Assembly: GCA_930990665.1 (NCBI GenBank)
Contig: CAKNQN010000001.1
Span: 101,003-165,002 of the forward strand
Source: an uncultured Clostridia bacterium
GTDB lineage: Bacteria; Bacillota; Clostridia; Christensenellales; Borkfalkiaceae
Length of the DNA: 64,000 bases
Direction: 5' to 3'
Notes under the pieces: generated by a model
The model's database searches: none
Seen by the model: only the letters and a program-made list of their open reading frames with translations
What the model was told of the DNA's origin: nothing
Translations under genes and position numbers: made by a program
Part shown: piece by piece, positions 34,527 through 42,509 of the stretch
How positions within the stretch are numbered: position 1 is the first letter of the stretch
Layout: each line of letters opens with the position of its first letter

Positions 34527-34617
34527 TCGCCAAAGGCGGGGCCTGTCCTCCTTTGATGGTTTTTCGCGCCGTTCGGAGGGAAGGGGCGCAAAAAGAGCGG
34601 CGATTTGGGAAAAAGAG

Positions 34618-34646
34618 TTTACAACGCCCGCTTTCGGTGGTATAAT
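34618..34646 (+). promoter_or_regulatory. Sigma-A promoter of the mcsA-mcsB-clpC operon
   Basis: TTTACA at 34618-34623 and TATAAT at 34641-34646, 17 bp apart; start near 34653. No CtsR heptad repeat (AGGTCAAA type) was seen near it, and no ctsR gene precedes mcsA. Confidence 0.78.
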
Positions 34647-34718
34647 TGTAGCGAAAGGAGCTGTTTTCGGCGCCGGAGTGCGCCCTTTACGGCGGAAAGG
34701 AGTGCCCGATCGAACGCG

Positions 34719-35189
34719 ATGCTTTGTTATAACTGCCACAAAAATCCTGCCGTACATTTTCCGGACGGCGAACATACGCAAGGACTATGCGACGCCTGTT
34801 TCGAGCGTTTGGGCGGGGCGTTGGAGTTTGCGGGACTTTCACCGGACGCCGTGCCTGCGGAAGAGGAGGCGCTCGTCTGCCCCGTTTGCGGCACGACGTA
34901 TGAAGAGTATCTGCAAACGGGCCTCGTGGGATGTGCGGCGTGTTACGAAACATTCCGCGAAAAGCTCATGCCCGTGATACGCAAAATACACGGGAGGACG
35001 AAGCATACGGGCAAGCATCCGCTCGGCGACGGAACGCTTTTCGAGCTTTTGCAGGAGCAGAAGAGGCTGCGCGGCGAACTGGAGCGCGCCATCCGCGAAA
35101 AGCGCATGCAGGATGCAGACAAGCTCAATCGCGACATCCGCGATATAAGCAGGATGATCGAGAACGGCGGGGAGGCGAGCGGTGAATAA
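34719..35189 (+). CDS. mcsA: McsA, activator of protein arginine kinase
   Basis: Zinc-finger partner of McsB, 156 aa. Two pairs of CxxC motifs (MLCYNCHKN with LCDACF; LVCPVCG with VGCAACY) bind zinc, and a C-terminal UVR motif (about 115-150, KRLRGELERAIREK) binds ClpC. The ATG at 34719 is where the first zinc motif begins; AAAGGAG lies rather far upstream at 34696, so the ribosome site is not ideal. The end overlaps the mcsB GTG by 8 bp. Confidence 0.9.
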   Translation: MLCYNCHKNPAVHFPDGEHTQGLCDACFERLGGALEFAGLSPDAVPAEEEALVCPVCGTTYEEYLQTGLVGCAACYETFREKLMPVIRKIHGRTKHTGKHPLGDGTLFELLQEQKRLRGELERAIREKRMQDADKLNRDIRDISRMIENGGEASGE

Positions 35190-36261
35190 CATCGAGAGCA
35201 CGGTCATTTCTTCGCGCGTGCGCCTGGCGCGCAACCTGGCCGACTATCCTTTTCCGAATAAGCTGACCGACGTGCGCGCGGCGCGGCAGATCGTGCGTTC
35301 CGTCTTCGAGGCGGCGAGCAGCGTGCGCAGTTTCCGTCTCAGCTGGATGGGCGTGATCTCCGATACCGTGGCGCAATCTCTCTGCGACGATCATCTGATC
35401 AGTCCGAAACTGGCGCAGAACAAACTTTCGGGCGCGGCGCTGATCGCCGATGAGTCGGAAGAAGCCGCATTCGGCAGTCGCTATTCCGTCGTGACGGGCG
35501 GGGAGGACGATGTCCGCCGCGGCAAATATTCCGTCATGATCAACGAAGAAGATCACCTTCGCGAACAGTATATCGTGAAGGGACTGAACCTACCGTATGC
35601 CTATTTCAAGATCTCGGCCGTGGACGACGGACTTTCCAGGCGACTGCGCTTTGCATTCGATCCGCAGTTGGGCTATCTGACCGCCTGTCCCACCAATCTG
35701 GGTACGGGACTGCGGGCGTCGGTCATGCTCTTTCTGCCGGGCCTGACGCGCAGGAAGAAGATGAACAAGCTCATCCGCACCATTTCCGACTTGGGTCACG
35801 CCGTGCGCGGCGTGTACGGCGAGGGGAGCGCGGCGGAGGGGTATATGTACCAGGTCAGCAACGAAGTCACGCTGGGTGACAGGGAGGACGAGATCCTTTC
35901 CAAGGTCCAGCGCACGGTGCTGGAGATCGTCAACTTTGAGGCGATCGCACGCAAGGAGCTGGTTTCCGCCCGCCCTTCCGACGTCAAGGATGCCTGCTGC
36001 CGCGCGTACGGGATCCTGTGCAACTGCGAAAAGCTCTCCTTCCGCGAATTTCTGCGGCTCGTGTCCGACGTAAAGCTGGGGATCGCGCTCGGCTTTCTGG
36101 AAACGGAAGATTTCAGCGCCGTCGATGACTTTATCGCGAGCGTGCGGCCTTCCAATCTCGATATTCTTCTCGACGAGACGCTCGAACCCTTCGAGCGCGA
36201 CGTCTTCCGCGCGCAGAAATGCCGCGATTTTTTCGGGCGCATTCACCGCGCCCAGCCATGA
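35182..36261 (+). CDS. mcsB: Protein arginine kinase McsB
   Basis: Phosphorylates arginines on misfolded proteins, marking them for ClpCP. The 359 aa protein has the guanido kinase fold: VISSRVRLARNLADYPFP at the start, YSVMINEEDHLREQ, and CPTNLGTGLRASVMLFLP (about 172-190) with the catalytic Cys and phosphate-binding loop. GTG start with GGGGAGG. The last codons and TGA lie inside the first unit of the 31-bp hairpin array, so the array seems to derive from the gene's own tail. Second gene of the operon. Confidence 0.96.
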   Translation: MNNIESTVISSRVRLARNLADYPFPNKLTDVRAARQIVRSVFEAASSVRSFRLSWMGVISDTVAQSLCDDHLISPKLAQNKLSGAALIADESEEAAFGSRYSVVTGGEDDVRRGKYSVMINEEDHLREQYIVKGLNLPYAYFKISAVDDGLSRRLRFAFDPQLGYLTACPTNLGTGLRASVMLFLPGLTRRKKMNKLIRTISDLGHAVRGVYGEGSAAEGYMYQVSNEVTLGDREDEILSKVQRTVLEIVNFEAIARKELVSARPSDVKDACCRAYGILCNCEKLSFREFLRLVSDVKLGIALGFLETEDFSAVDDFIASVRPSNLDILLDETLEPFERDVFRAQKCRDFFGRIHRAQP

Positions 36262-36459
36262 CTTTACGGGCGCACACCGCGCCCAAGCATGACTTTACGG
36301 GCGCACACCGCGCCCAAGCATGACTTTACGGGCGCACACCGCGCCCAAGCATGACTTTACGGGCGCATACCGCGCCCAGCCATGACTTTTTGGGCGCACA
36401 CCGCGCCCGCCCATGACTTTTTCGGATGCATATCGCGTCCGACCATGACCACGGAGTAG
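36231..36459 (+). repeat. 31-bp hairpin array between mcsB and clpC (7 units)
   Basis: CATGAC landmarks at 36257, 36288, 36319, 36350, 36381, 36412 and 36444 show a 31 bp period. Each unit has a perfect GGGCGC-5 nt-GCGCCC hairpin; the first, with a 7-nt loop, is the end of mcsB itself. In the last unit the stem is GGATGC/GCGTCC, where changes on both arms keep pairing. The array fills the gap to clpC. No unique spacers are present, so this is not a CRISPR array. Confidence 0.95.
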
Positions 36460-36467
36460 AACGGACC

Positions 36468-38951
36468 ATGTACGAATTTGAAAAATATTTTTCTCCGAAC
36501 CTGCAAAAGGCTCTCCAGCTCTCGGCGGAGGCGGCCAAATACTATGGGAGCAACTACATCGGCAGCGAACATCTTCTGTTCGGGCTTCTGAACGTGCCCA
36601 ACTGCCAGGCGTGTAAAATTCTCAGACAGGCGGGCGTGAAAGAACCCGATTACCGGGTCGTATTCGTGAGGGCGCTCGACAAGCGCCTGAAAGTGAGCGG
36701 CTATACGCCCCGCACGAAGGGGATGTTTGAAAAGGCCTGCGAGCTCGCGTTCGAGCACGACGGCGCCGGCGCGAGCGTGGGGACGGAGTATATGCTCCTC
36801 GCCATTCTGATGGATGACGAATCGGTGGCGGTGCGCCACCTGCGCGGGCTGGGGGCGGACATCGACGGCATCATCAACGCGCTCGACGAGGAGATGGGGG
36901 CGCCCGAACCGGAGCCGGAACAGGACCTGTTTTCCGGGCTCTACCGGCGCCAGCAGCCCGCGGGCGAGCCGGCGCATGCTTCTGCGAAAGGCCAGATGCT
37001 GCGCTTCGGCACCGACCTTACGCAGAAGGCGAAAGAGGGCAAGATCGATCCCGTGATCGGCCGCAAAAAGGAGATCGACAAGATCATCCAGGTGCTCTCC
37101 CGCCGCACGAAGAACAATCCCGTCCTCATCGGCGAACCGGGCGTCGGCAAGAGCGCCGTGGTGGAAGGGCTCGCCCAGGCGATCGTGCGCGGCGAAGTGC
37201 CCGATCTGCTCCTCGGTAAGACCGTATTCGAGCTGGATCTTCCCGGAATGCTTGCGGGAGCCAAGTACCGCGGCGATTTTGAGGAACGCCTCAAAGAGAT
37301 CGTCGACGCGGTGCAGAAGAACGGAAACATCATCCTGTTTATCGACGAGATCCACAACATTGTGGGAGCGGGCGCGAGCTCGGACAACAGCATGGATGCA
37401 GCGAATATCCTCAAACCCATGCTTGCCCGCGGCGAATTGCAGACGATCGGCGCCACCACCATCGACGAGTACAGGAAATACATCGAAAAGGATCCCGCGC
37501 TGGAGCGTCGGTTTACCCCCGTCAACGTGGAGCAGCCGAGTGTGGAAGAGACGATCGAGATCCTGCGCGGGCTGCGCGATAAATACGAAGCGCATCACAA
37601 AGTATCCATCAGCGACGACGCCATTGTGGCCGCCGCCAGCCTGTCCGATCGCTATATCACGGACAGATTTTTGCCGGATAAGGCGATCGACCTCATCGAC
37701 GAAGCGGCGAGCCGCGCCCGTCTGGACAGTTACAACGGCCCGCAGGGGATCAAGGAAAAGGAGCAGGAGATCGAGCGTCTGAAGACGGAAAAACTGAAAG
37801 CCGCCCGTAAGGACGACTTTCTGACCGCACAGCAGATGTACGAGAAGATCTGCGCCGCGGAAAAGGAGATCGAAAGGCTGCGCGCCGACTGGGAAAAGAA
37901 CCGCGCCGAGAGCGGCGTGACCATCGGCTCGGAAGAGGTTGCCAGGATCGTGGCGAGCTGGACAGGGATCCCCGTCGTGAAGCTGACCGAAGAGGAGAGC
38001 ACGCGGCTTCTGCATCTGGAAGAGGAACTGCATAAGCGCGTCATCGGCCAGGACGAGGCGGTTTCCGCCGTGGCGAAGGCCATCCGACGCGCGCGCGCCG
38101 GGCTGAAAGATCCGAACAGGCCCATCGGTTCCTTTATCTTTGTCGGTCCTACGGGCGTGGGCAAGACGGAACTTTGCAAGGCGCTGGCGGGTGCCCTGTT
38201 CGGGGACGAGCGGCTGATGATCCGTCTGGACATGAGCGAATTTATGGAAAAGCATTCGGTCAGCAAGATCATCGGCGCGCCTCCGGGATACGTCGGGTTT
38301 GACGACGCCGCGGGGCAGCTCACCGAAAAGATCCGCCGCAAACCTTACTCGGTCGTCTTATTCGATGAGATCGAAAAGGCGCATCCGGACGTGTTCAACG
38401 TCCTGTTGCAGATTCTCGACGACGGCCGTCTCACCGACAGCAAGGGCCGTGTCGTCAGTTTCAAAAACACCGTGGTGATCATGACGTCCAACGTGGGTGC
38501 TGCCAAGGCGGGGGAGATGCGCCGCCTCGGGTTCTCTTCGGGCGGAGACGCGCGCGCGGACGAAGAAGAGTACGAGCGCATGAAAGAGAAGATCGGAGAA
38601 GAGCTCAAAGAACAGTTCAAGCCGGAATTTCTCAACCGCGTGGACGCGATCATCATCTTCCACAAACTTTCGCGCGAGGATGCGGGGAAGGTGTGCGACC
38701 TGTTCCTGGAGAAACTTGCGGAGAGGCTGAAGAGGCGGGAGATCGAGATCAGCATCACGCCCGCGGCCAGAGAACAGCTCCTTGCGGAAGGGTATGACGC
38801 TGTTTACGGGGCCAGACCGCTCCGCCGCGTCATCCAACAGCGCATCGAAGACGCGCTGAGCGAGGAGTTGCTCGCGGGGAAGATCGTCTCCGGGCAGAAA
38901 GTGCAGGTAGATTCCAAAGACGGTAAATTTGTCTTTCGGCCGATCAAATAA
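36468..38951 (+). CDS. clpC: ATP-dependent Clp protease ATP-binding subunit ClpC
   Basis: AAA+ unfoldase of 827 aa that feeds arginine-phosphorylated and other clients to ClpP. It has the N domain with two Clp repeats (about 1-145), AAA1 (GEPGVGKSAVVEG, about 223), the middle domain with a UVR-like stretch (about 425-465) and AAA2 (GPTGVGKTELCKAL, about 560). The ATG at 36468 was chosen because the N domain begins there; CGGAG lies 11 bases upstream. It ends with a basic tail. mcsA-mcsB-clpC is the stress operon of Firmicutes. Confidence 0.97.
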   Translation: MYEFEKYFSPNLQKALQLSAEAAKYYGSNYIGSEHLLFGLLNVPNCQACKILRQAGVKEPDYRVVFVRALDKRLKVSGYTPRTKGMFEKACELAFEHDGAGASVGTEYMLLAILMDDESVAVRHLRGLGADIDGIINALDEEMGAPEPEPEQDLFSGLYRRQQPAGEPAHASAKGQMLRFGTDLTQKAKEGKIDPVIGRKKEIDKIIQVLSRRTKNNPVLIGEPGVGKSAVVEGLAQAIVRGEVPDLLLGKTVFELDLPGMLAGAKYRGDFEERLKEIVDAVQKNGNIILFIDEIHNIVGAGASSDNSMDAANILKPMLARGELQTIGATTIDEYRKYIEKDPALERRFTPVNVEQPSVEETIEILRGLRDKYEAHHKVSISDDAIVAAASLSDRYITDRFLPDKAIDLIDEAASRARLDSYNGPQGIKEKEQEIERLKTEKLKAARKDDFLTAQQMYEKICAAEKEIERLRADWEKNRAESGVTIGSEEVARIVASWTGIPVVKLTEEESTRLLHLEEELHKRVIGQDEAVSAVAKAIRRARAGLKDPNRPIGSFIFVGPTGVGKTELCKALAGALFGDERLMIRLDMSEFMEKHSVSKIIGAPPGYVGFDDAAGQLTEKIRRKPYSVVLFDEIEKAHPDVFNVLLQILDDGRLTDSKGRVVSFKNTVVIMTSNVGAAKAGEMRRLGFSSGGDARADEEEYERMKEKIGEELKEQFKPEFLNRVDAIIIFHKLSREDAGKVCDLFLEKLAERLKRREIEISITPAAREQLLAEGYDAVYGARPLRRVIQQRIEDALSEELLAGKIVSGQKVQVDSKDGKFVFRPIK

Positions 38952-38969
38952 ATTGCAGGAGGGAAAATC

Positions 38970-39500
38970 ATGCATATCGAGATCTACGGCAAGAACTACA
39001 AGGTGAACGAAAAACTTGCAAACGTACTGCAAAAAAAGGTGCGGCGTCTGGAAAAGTATTTTGATGACGACGCGGTGTGCACCGTCTTTTTGAAGCAGGA
39101 AGCCAAATTTGTCAAGACGGAGATCACGATCTCGTATAAGGGCAACATCGTGCGGGCGGAAGCCGCGACCGAGAATTTTTACGACGGCATCGACGAAGTG
39201 CTGCCCAGGATCGAGCGGCAGATCTACAAATACAAGACGAAGATCGCATCCAAGCTCAAAAAGGACGCCTTTGCGGAGAAGCAGATGTTCTTTGCGGATG
39301 CGGACATCGAACCGAGCAAACTGGTCAAGACGAAGACGTTCGATCTGGTGCCCATGACCACGGAAGAGGCGGTGGAGCAGCTGGACATGCTGGGGCATAC
39401 GTTCTACATTTTCCAGGATGCGGAAACGGGCGAAGTGCGCGCGGTCTACCTGCGGCAGAGCGGCGACGTGGGGCTCCTCGTGCCCCGCAAGGCGAAGTGA
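38970..39500 (+). CDS. hpf: Ribosome hibernation promoting factor, long form
   Basis: Dimerises and silences 70S ribosomes in stationary phase. The 176 aa protein is the long HPF: an N-terminal S30AE domain (about 1-100) with MHIEIYGKNYKVNEKL, then a linker and the C-terminal dimerisation domain (about 120-176) with VPMTTEEAVEQLDMLGHTFYIF-type sequence and RQSGDVGLL. AGGAGGG precedes the ATG. It follows clpC by 18 bases and so is probably in the same stress operon, a sensible pairing. Confidence 0.95.
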   Translation: MHIEIYGKNYKVNEKLANVLQKKVRRLEKYFDDDAVCTVFLKQEAKFVKTEITISYKGNIVRAEAATENFYDGIDEVLPRIERQIYKYKTKIASKLKKDAFAEKQMFFADADIEPSKLVKTKTFDLVPMTTEEAVEQLDMLGHTFYIFQDAETGEVRAVYLRQSGDVGLLVPRKAK

Positions 39501-39592
39501 GCCGCGAGGGCGCGGACAGACGTCTATTGTGATTTTTTATAGAAAGTATAAAATTTTTTAATAACAAAATGGGAATTTCCGCCGCAAAAAAC

Positions 39593-39621
39593 TTGAAAAA
39601 AAGGCGGGCGGAATGTAAAAT
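39593..39621 (+). promoter_or_regulatory. Sigma-A promoter of nfnAB
   Basis: TTGAAA at 39593-39598 and TAAAAT at 39616-39621, 17 bp apart; start near 39628. A second possible promoter, TTGTGA-16-TAAAAT at 39527-39554, lies upstream. Confidence 0.65.
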
Positions 39622-39654
39622 ATCTGCGAAAGAATTTTTGGAGCGTTATAAATT

Positions 39655-40497
39655 ATGTACAAGATTCTGAAAAAGAGAGAGTTGAATCCGACCGTGACGC
39701 TGATGGAAGTGGAAGCTCCCTTCATTGCCAAGAAGGCGCAGCCCGGCCAGTTCATCATTCTGCGCGTGGACGAAGAAGGGGAGCGGATCCCGCTCACCGT
39801 GGCCGATTACGACCGCACGCGCGGCACCGTCACGATCATTTTCCAGATCGTGGGCGGGACGACCATGCGGCTGAATCTTCTCAACGAAGGCGACTGCATC
39901 CAGGATTTCGTCGGGCCGCTTGGCGAGCCTTCTCACCTGGAAGGGTTGAAGAAGGTCGCGGTAGTTGGCGGCGGCGTCGGCTGCGCCATCGCGTATCCCG
40001 TCGCGAAAAAGCTGCATGAGCTGGGCGCGGAAGTACACGGCATCGTCGGATTCCGGAACAAGGACCTCGTGATCCTGGAAGATGAGTTCCGTGCGGCCTG
40101 CGACGTGTTCAGCATGATGACGGACGACGGCAGTTACGGCAAGAAAGGCCTCGTGACCGACGCGCTGAAAGCGCTCATCGAGGCGGGCAACGTCTACGAC
40201 GAAGTGATCGCCATCGGGCCGGTCGTCATGATGAAGTTCGTATCCCTTCTCACCAAGCAGTACAACATCAAGACGGTCGTCAGCATGAACCCGATCATGA
40301 TCGACGGCACGGGCATGTGTGGCTGCTGCCGCCTCACCGTGGCGGGCAAGACGAAGTTTGCCTGCGTTGACGGACCCGATTTCGACGGGCATGAAGTGGA
40401 CTATGACGAGATTCTGAAACGCGCGTCCACCTATCGCGAATTTGAAGCGCATGAACGCGAAAAAGCCTGCAATCTTTTCAAAAAGGAGGTGCGCTGA
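39655..40497 (+). CDS. nfnA: NfnA: NADH-dependent ferredoxin:NADP oxidoreductase, small subunit
   Basis: FAD and [2Fe-2S] subunit of the electron-bifurcating NfnAB complex, which couples NADH and reduced ferredoxin to NADPH formation. The 280 aa protein has the FAD domain (about 1-95), the nucleotide-binding VAVVGGGVGCAIAYP (about 101) and the C-terminal cluster site DGTGMCGCCRLTV plus Cys in KFACVDGPDFDGHEVD. The same family is also annotated as sulfide dehydrogenase or glutamate synthase alpha-like subunit. It sits one base before its partner, the standard clostridial arrangement. Confidence 0.9.
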   Translation: MYKILKKRELNPTVTLMEVEAPFIAKKAQPGQFIILRVDEEGERIPLTVADYDRTRGTVTIIFQIVGGTTMRLNLLNEGDCIQDFVGPLGEPSHLEGLKKVAVVGGGVGCAIAYPVAKKLHELGAEVHGIVGFRNKDLVILEDEFRAACDVFSMMTDDGSYGKKGLVTDALKALIEAGNVYDEVIAIGPVVMMKFVSLLTKQYNIKTVVSMNPIMIDGTGMCGCCRLTVAGKTKFACVDGPDFDGHEVDYDEILKRASTYREFEAHEREKACNLFKKEVR

Positions 40498-40498
40498 A

Positions 40499-41893
40499 AT
40501 GGTAAACATGAAAATTCCGCGCCATCCCATGCCCGCCCAGGAGCCGGAGGTGCGCAACAAGAACTTTAAGGAAGTGACGCTCGGCTATACGGCCGAAATG
40601 GCGGTGGAAGAGGCACAGCGCTGCCTCAACTGCAAGAACAAACCCTGCATCGGCGGATGCCCGGTGCGCATACATATCCCCGACTTCATCGCGAAGGTGG
40701 CGGCAGGAGAATTTGAAGAGGCCTATCAGATCATCCAGAAGACGAGCAGTCTTCCCGCGGTCTGCGGCCGTGTCTGCCCGCAGGAAACGCAGTGCGAGCA
40801 GAAATGCGTGCGCGGCATCAAAGGGGAGGCCGTCGCCATCGGCCGCCTCGAGCGTTTCGTGGCGGACTGGCACATCGAGCACAGCTGCGATCTTCCCGTC
40901 AAGGCGGCCCCGAACGGACACAAAGTCGCCGTAGTCGGGAGCGGTCCTGCCGGCCTGACCTGTGCGGGCGACCTTGCCAAGCGCGGGTATGACGTCACCG
41001 TATTCGAAGCGCTGCACCTGGCGGGCGGCGTGCTCGTCTACGGGATCCCTGAATTCCGTCTCCCGAAGAGTATCGTGGAAAAGGAGATCGACAACCTGAA
41101 AGCGCTCGGAGTCAAAGTCGAGACAAATATGGTGATCGGCAAGGTGCTTTCGGTGGACGAGCTGTTGGACGAATACGGCTTTGAGTCGGTATTTATCGGC
41201 AGCGGCGCAGGCCTGCCTCGTTTCATGAACATTCCGGGCGAGAATCTGAAGAGTGTCTATTCCGCGAATGAATTTTTAACTCGTGTCAACCTGATGAAGG
41301 CGTATAAAGACGACGCCCGCACGCCCGTTCTGCATTCCAGGAAGGTGGTGGTCGTGGGCGGCGGAAACGTCGCGATGGACGCTGCCCGCTGTGCCAAACG
41401 CCTCGGCGCAGAAGAGGTACATATCGTCTATCGCCGCAGTGCGGCCGAACTCCCTGCCAGAAAGGAGGAGGTCGAGCATGCGGAGGAAGAGGGGATCGTG
41501 TTCCAGTTCCTCACCAATCCCACGGCCGTCCTCGAAGGGGAAAACGGCATGGTGGCGGGGATCCGCTGCATCCGCATGGAGTTGGGCGAACCGGACGCAT
41601 CCGGCCGCCGCCGTCCCGTCCCGGTAGAAGGGAGCGACTTTACCATCGAATGCGACTGCGTGATTATGGCGCTCGGCACGTCGCCCAATCCGCTTATTAA
41701 AAACACGACCAAAGGTCTGGAAACGCAGAAGTGGGGCGGGATCATCGCCGATGAACACGGCGCCACCTCGCGCGAAGGCGTGTTTGCCGGCGGCGACGCC
41801 GTGACCGGCGCTGCGACCGTCATCCTAGCCATGGGCGCGGGCAAAACGGCCGCCGAAGCGATCGACGAATACATCCGCGCAAAGAAAGCATAA
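40499..41893 (+). CDS. nfnB: NfnB: NADPH-binding large subunit (GltD-like)
   Basis: Large subunit of 464 aa with two [4Fe-4S] sites in the N-terminal domain (RCLNCKNKPCIGGCP and VCPQETQCEQKCVRG), an FAD-binding VAVVGSGPAGLTCAGDLAK (about 140) and an NADPH-binding VVVVGGGNVAMDAARCAKR (about 280). It is often annotated gltA or gltD, but there is no glutamate synthase large subunit here and the NfnA neighbour is decisive. The ATG at 40499 is placed by a full AAAGGAGGTG site inside the nfnA end. Confidence 0.9.
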   Translation: MVNMKIPRHPMPAQEPEVRNKNFKEVTLGYTAEMAVEEAQRCLNCKNKPCIGGCPVRIHIPDFIAKVAAGEFEEAYQIIQKTSSLPAVCGRVCPQETQCEQKCVRGIKGEAVAIGRLERFVADWHIEHSCDLPVKAAPNGHKVAVVGSGPAGLTCAGDLAKRGYDVTVFEALHLAGGVLVYGIPEFRLPKSIVEKEIDNLKALGVKVETNMVIGKVLSVDELLDEYGFESVFIGSGAGLPRFMNIPGENLKSVYSANEFLTRVNLMKAYKDDARTPVLHSRKVVVVGGGNVAMDAARCAKRLGAEEVHIVYRRSAAELPARKEEVEHAEEEGIVFQFLTNPTAVLEGENGMVAGIRCIRMELGEPDASGRRRPVPVEGSDFTIECDCVIMALGTSPNPLIKNTTKGLETQKWGGIIADEHGATSREGVFAGGDAVTGAATVILAMGAGKTAAEAIDEYIRAKKA

Positions 41894-41906
41894 AGCATCA
41901 TACAAG

Positions 41907-41932
41907 AAAACGGGGCGTTCGCGCCCCGTTTT
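41907..41932 (+). terminator. Terminator after nfnB
   Basis: AAAACGGGGCG-TTCG-CGCCCCGTTTT, an 11 bp perfect stem with a stable UUCG loop, followed by only four T residues within the stem end. Confidence 0.8.
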
Positions 41933-41951
41933 GCGTATGCGTTTTTTCGGG

Positions 41952-42050
41952 CGCTCCCGTACAGATCCGCGCCAGCCTTGTTTTGCAGTACAAATCGGTG
42001 TCGCCTCGTTTTGCAGTATAAATCGGTGCCGTCTCGTTTAGCGTATGTGT
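41952..42050 (+). repeat. 28-bp degenerate tandem repeat after nfnB
   Basis: TTTTGCAGTA (41981), TTTTGCAGTA (42009) and TTTAGCGTA (42037) recur every 28 bp with AAATCGGTG(T/C)CG between. CGTTTTGCGTATGCG right after the terminator (about 41927) looks like a further, older unit. Diverged, no clear hairpin. Confidence 0.7.
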
Positions 42051-42128
42051 TTTTCTGCCAGACGAGTCCCGTATAAGTCAGCGGATGCTTCAATGTAGGC
42101 GGCTGAATTGTACAGAGGTGATCGTCAT

Positions 42129-42272
42129 ATGAACGGCTGTAAATATTGGCAGCTGTTGCGTCCGGAGTTGTTAATAGATACAGGGATGATAGCGTACAGA
42201 AGGCGCGGGGCGTCGTTCATAGGCTCTCCGCCTTTTTTGGCTCCCTTTCGGAGCCTTCGAATTTCGAAATAG
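42129..42272 (+). CDS. Possible small protein of 47 aa
   Basis: ATG preceded by AGAGGTGAT at ideal spacing, one of the better ribosome sites in the region. The predicted protein starts MNGCKYWQLLRPELLIDTGM and ends basic; no family is recognised and no membrane segment is obvious. The second half overlaps a GGCTCC-CTTTC-GGAGCC hairpin, which may be a terminator-like element. No clear promoter was found. It could equally be chance; treat as a candidate. Confidence 0.35.
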   Translation: MNGCKYWQLLRPELLIDTGMIAYRRRGASFIGSPPFLAPFRSLRISK

Positions 42273-42274
42273 GC

Positions 42275-42303
42275 TTGTAAAATTGCGGCTTTTGTGTTAT
42301 ACT
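42275..42303 (+). promoter_or_regulatory. Extended -10 promoter of lon
   Basis: TTGTAA at 42275-42280 and TATACT at 42298-42303, 17 bp apart, with TGT before the -10 box. Start near 42310 gives a 200-base leader. The leader can fold a long hairpin, AAGGGGCCG near 42327 with CGGCCCTTT near 42362. No HrcA CIRCE or CtsR site was seen. Confidence 0.75.
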
Positions 42304-42509
42304 TGTAGAAAACATTGTGCGGGATAAGGGGCCGTGCCGCGATCGCAGAAAGATCTTGTGCGGCCCTTTACGGACGCAGCGGGAGGTCTGCGCTCTTTGC
42401 CTGTCTGCGGGCAGGAGGGGAAATGCGGAAAAACCGTAAAAACAGCATACGAGTCGGCGTGCGGCGGGGGACAAGCCTCTGCGGCGAGCCGAAGCGAGGA
42501 GATCAGAAT

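Noticed and set aside
34590..34720. CtsR binding site before mcsA
   Set aside because: No direct heptad repeat of the AGGTCAAA type could be found near the promoter on either strand.
36231..36459. Regular 31 bp repeats as a CRISPR array
   Set aside because: Repeats are directly head to tail with no unique spacers, no cas genes are near, and the first unit lies inside the mcsB coding sequence.
40499..41893. Glutamate synthase small subunit as the product
   Set aside because: No GltB-type large subunit is nearby, and the one-base junction with the NfnA-type gene fits the NfnAB complex better.
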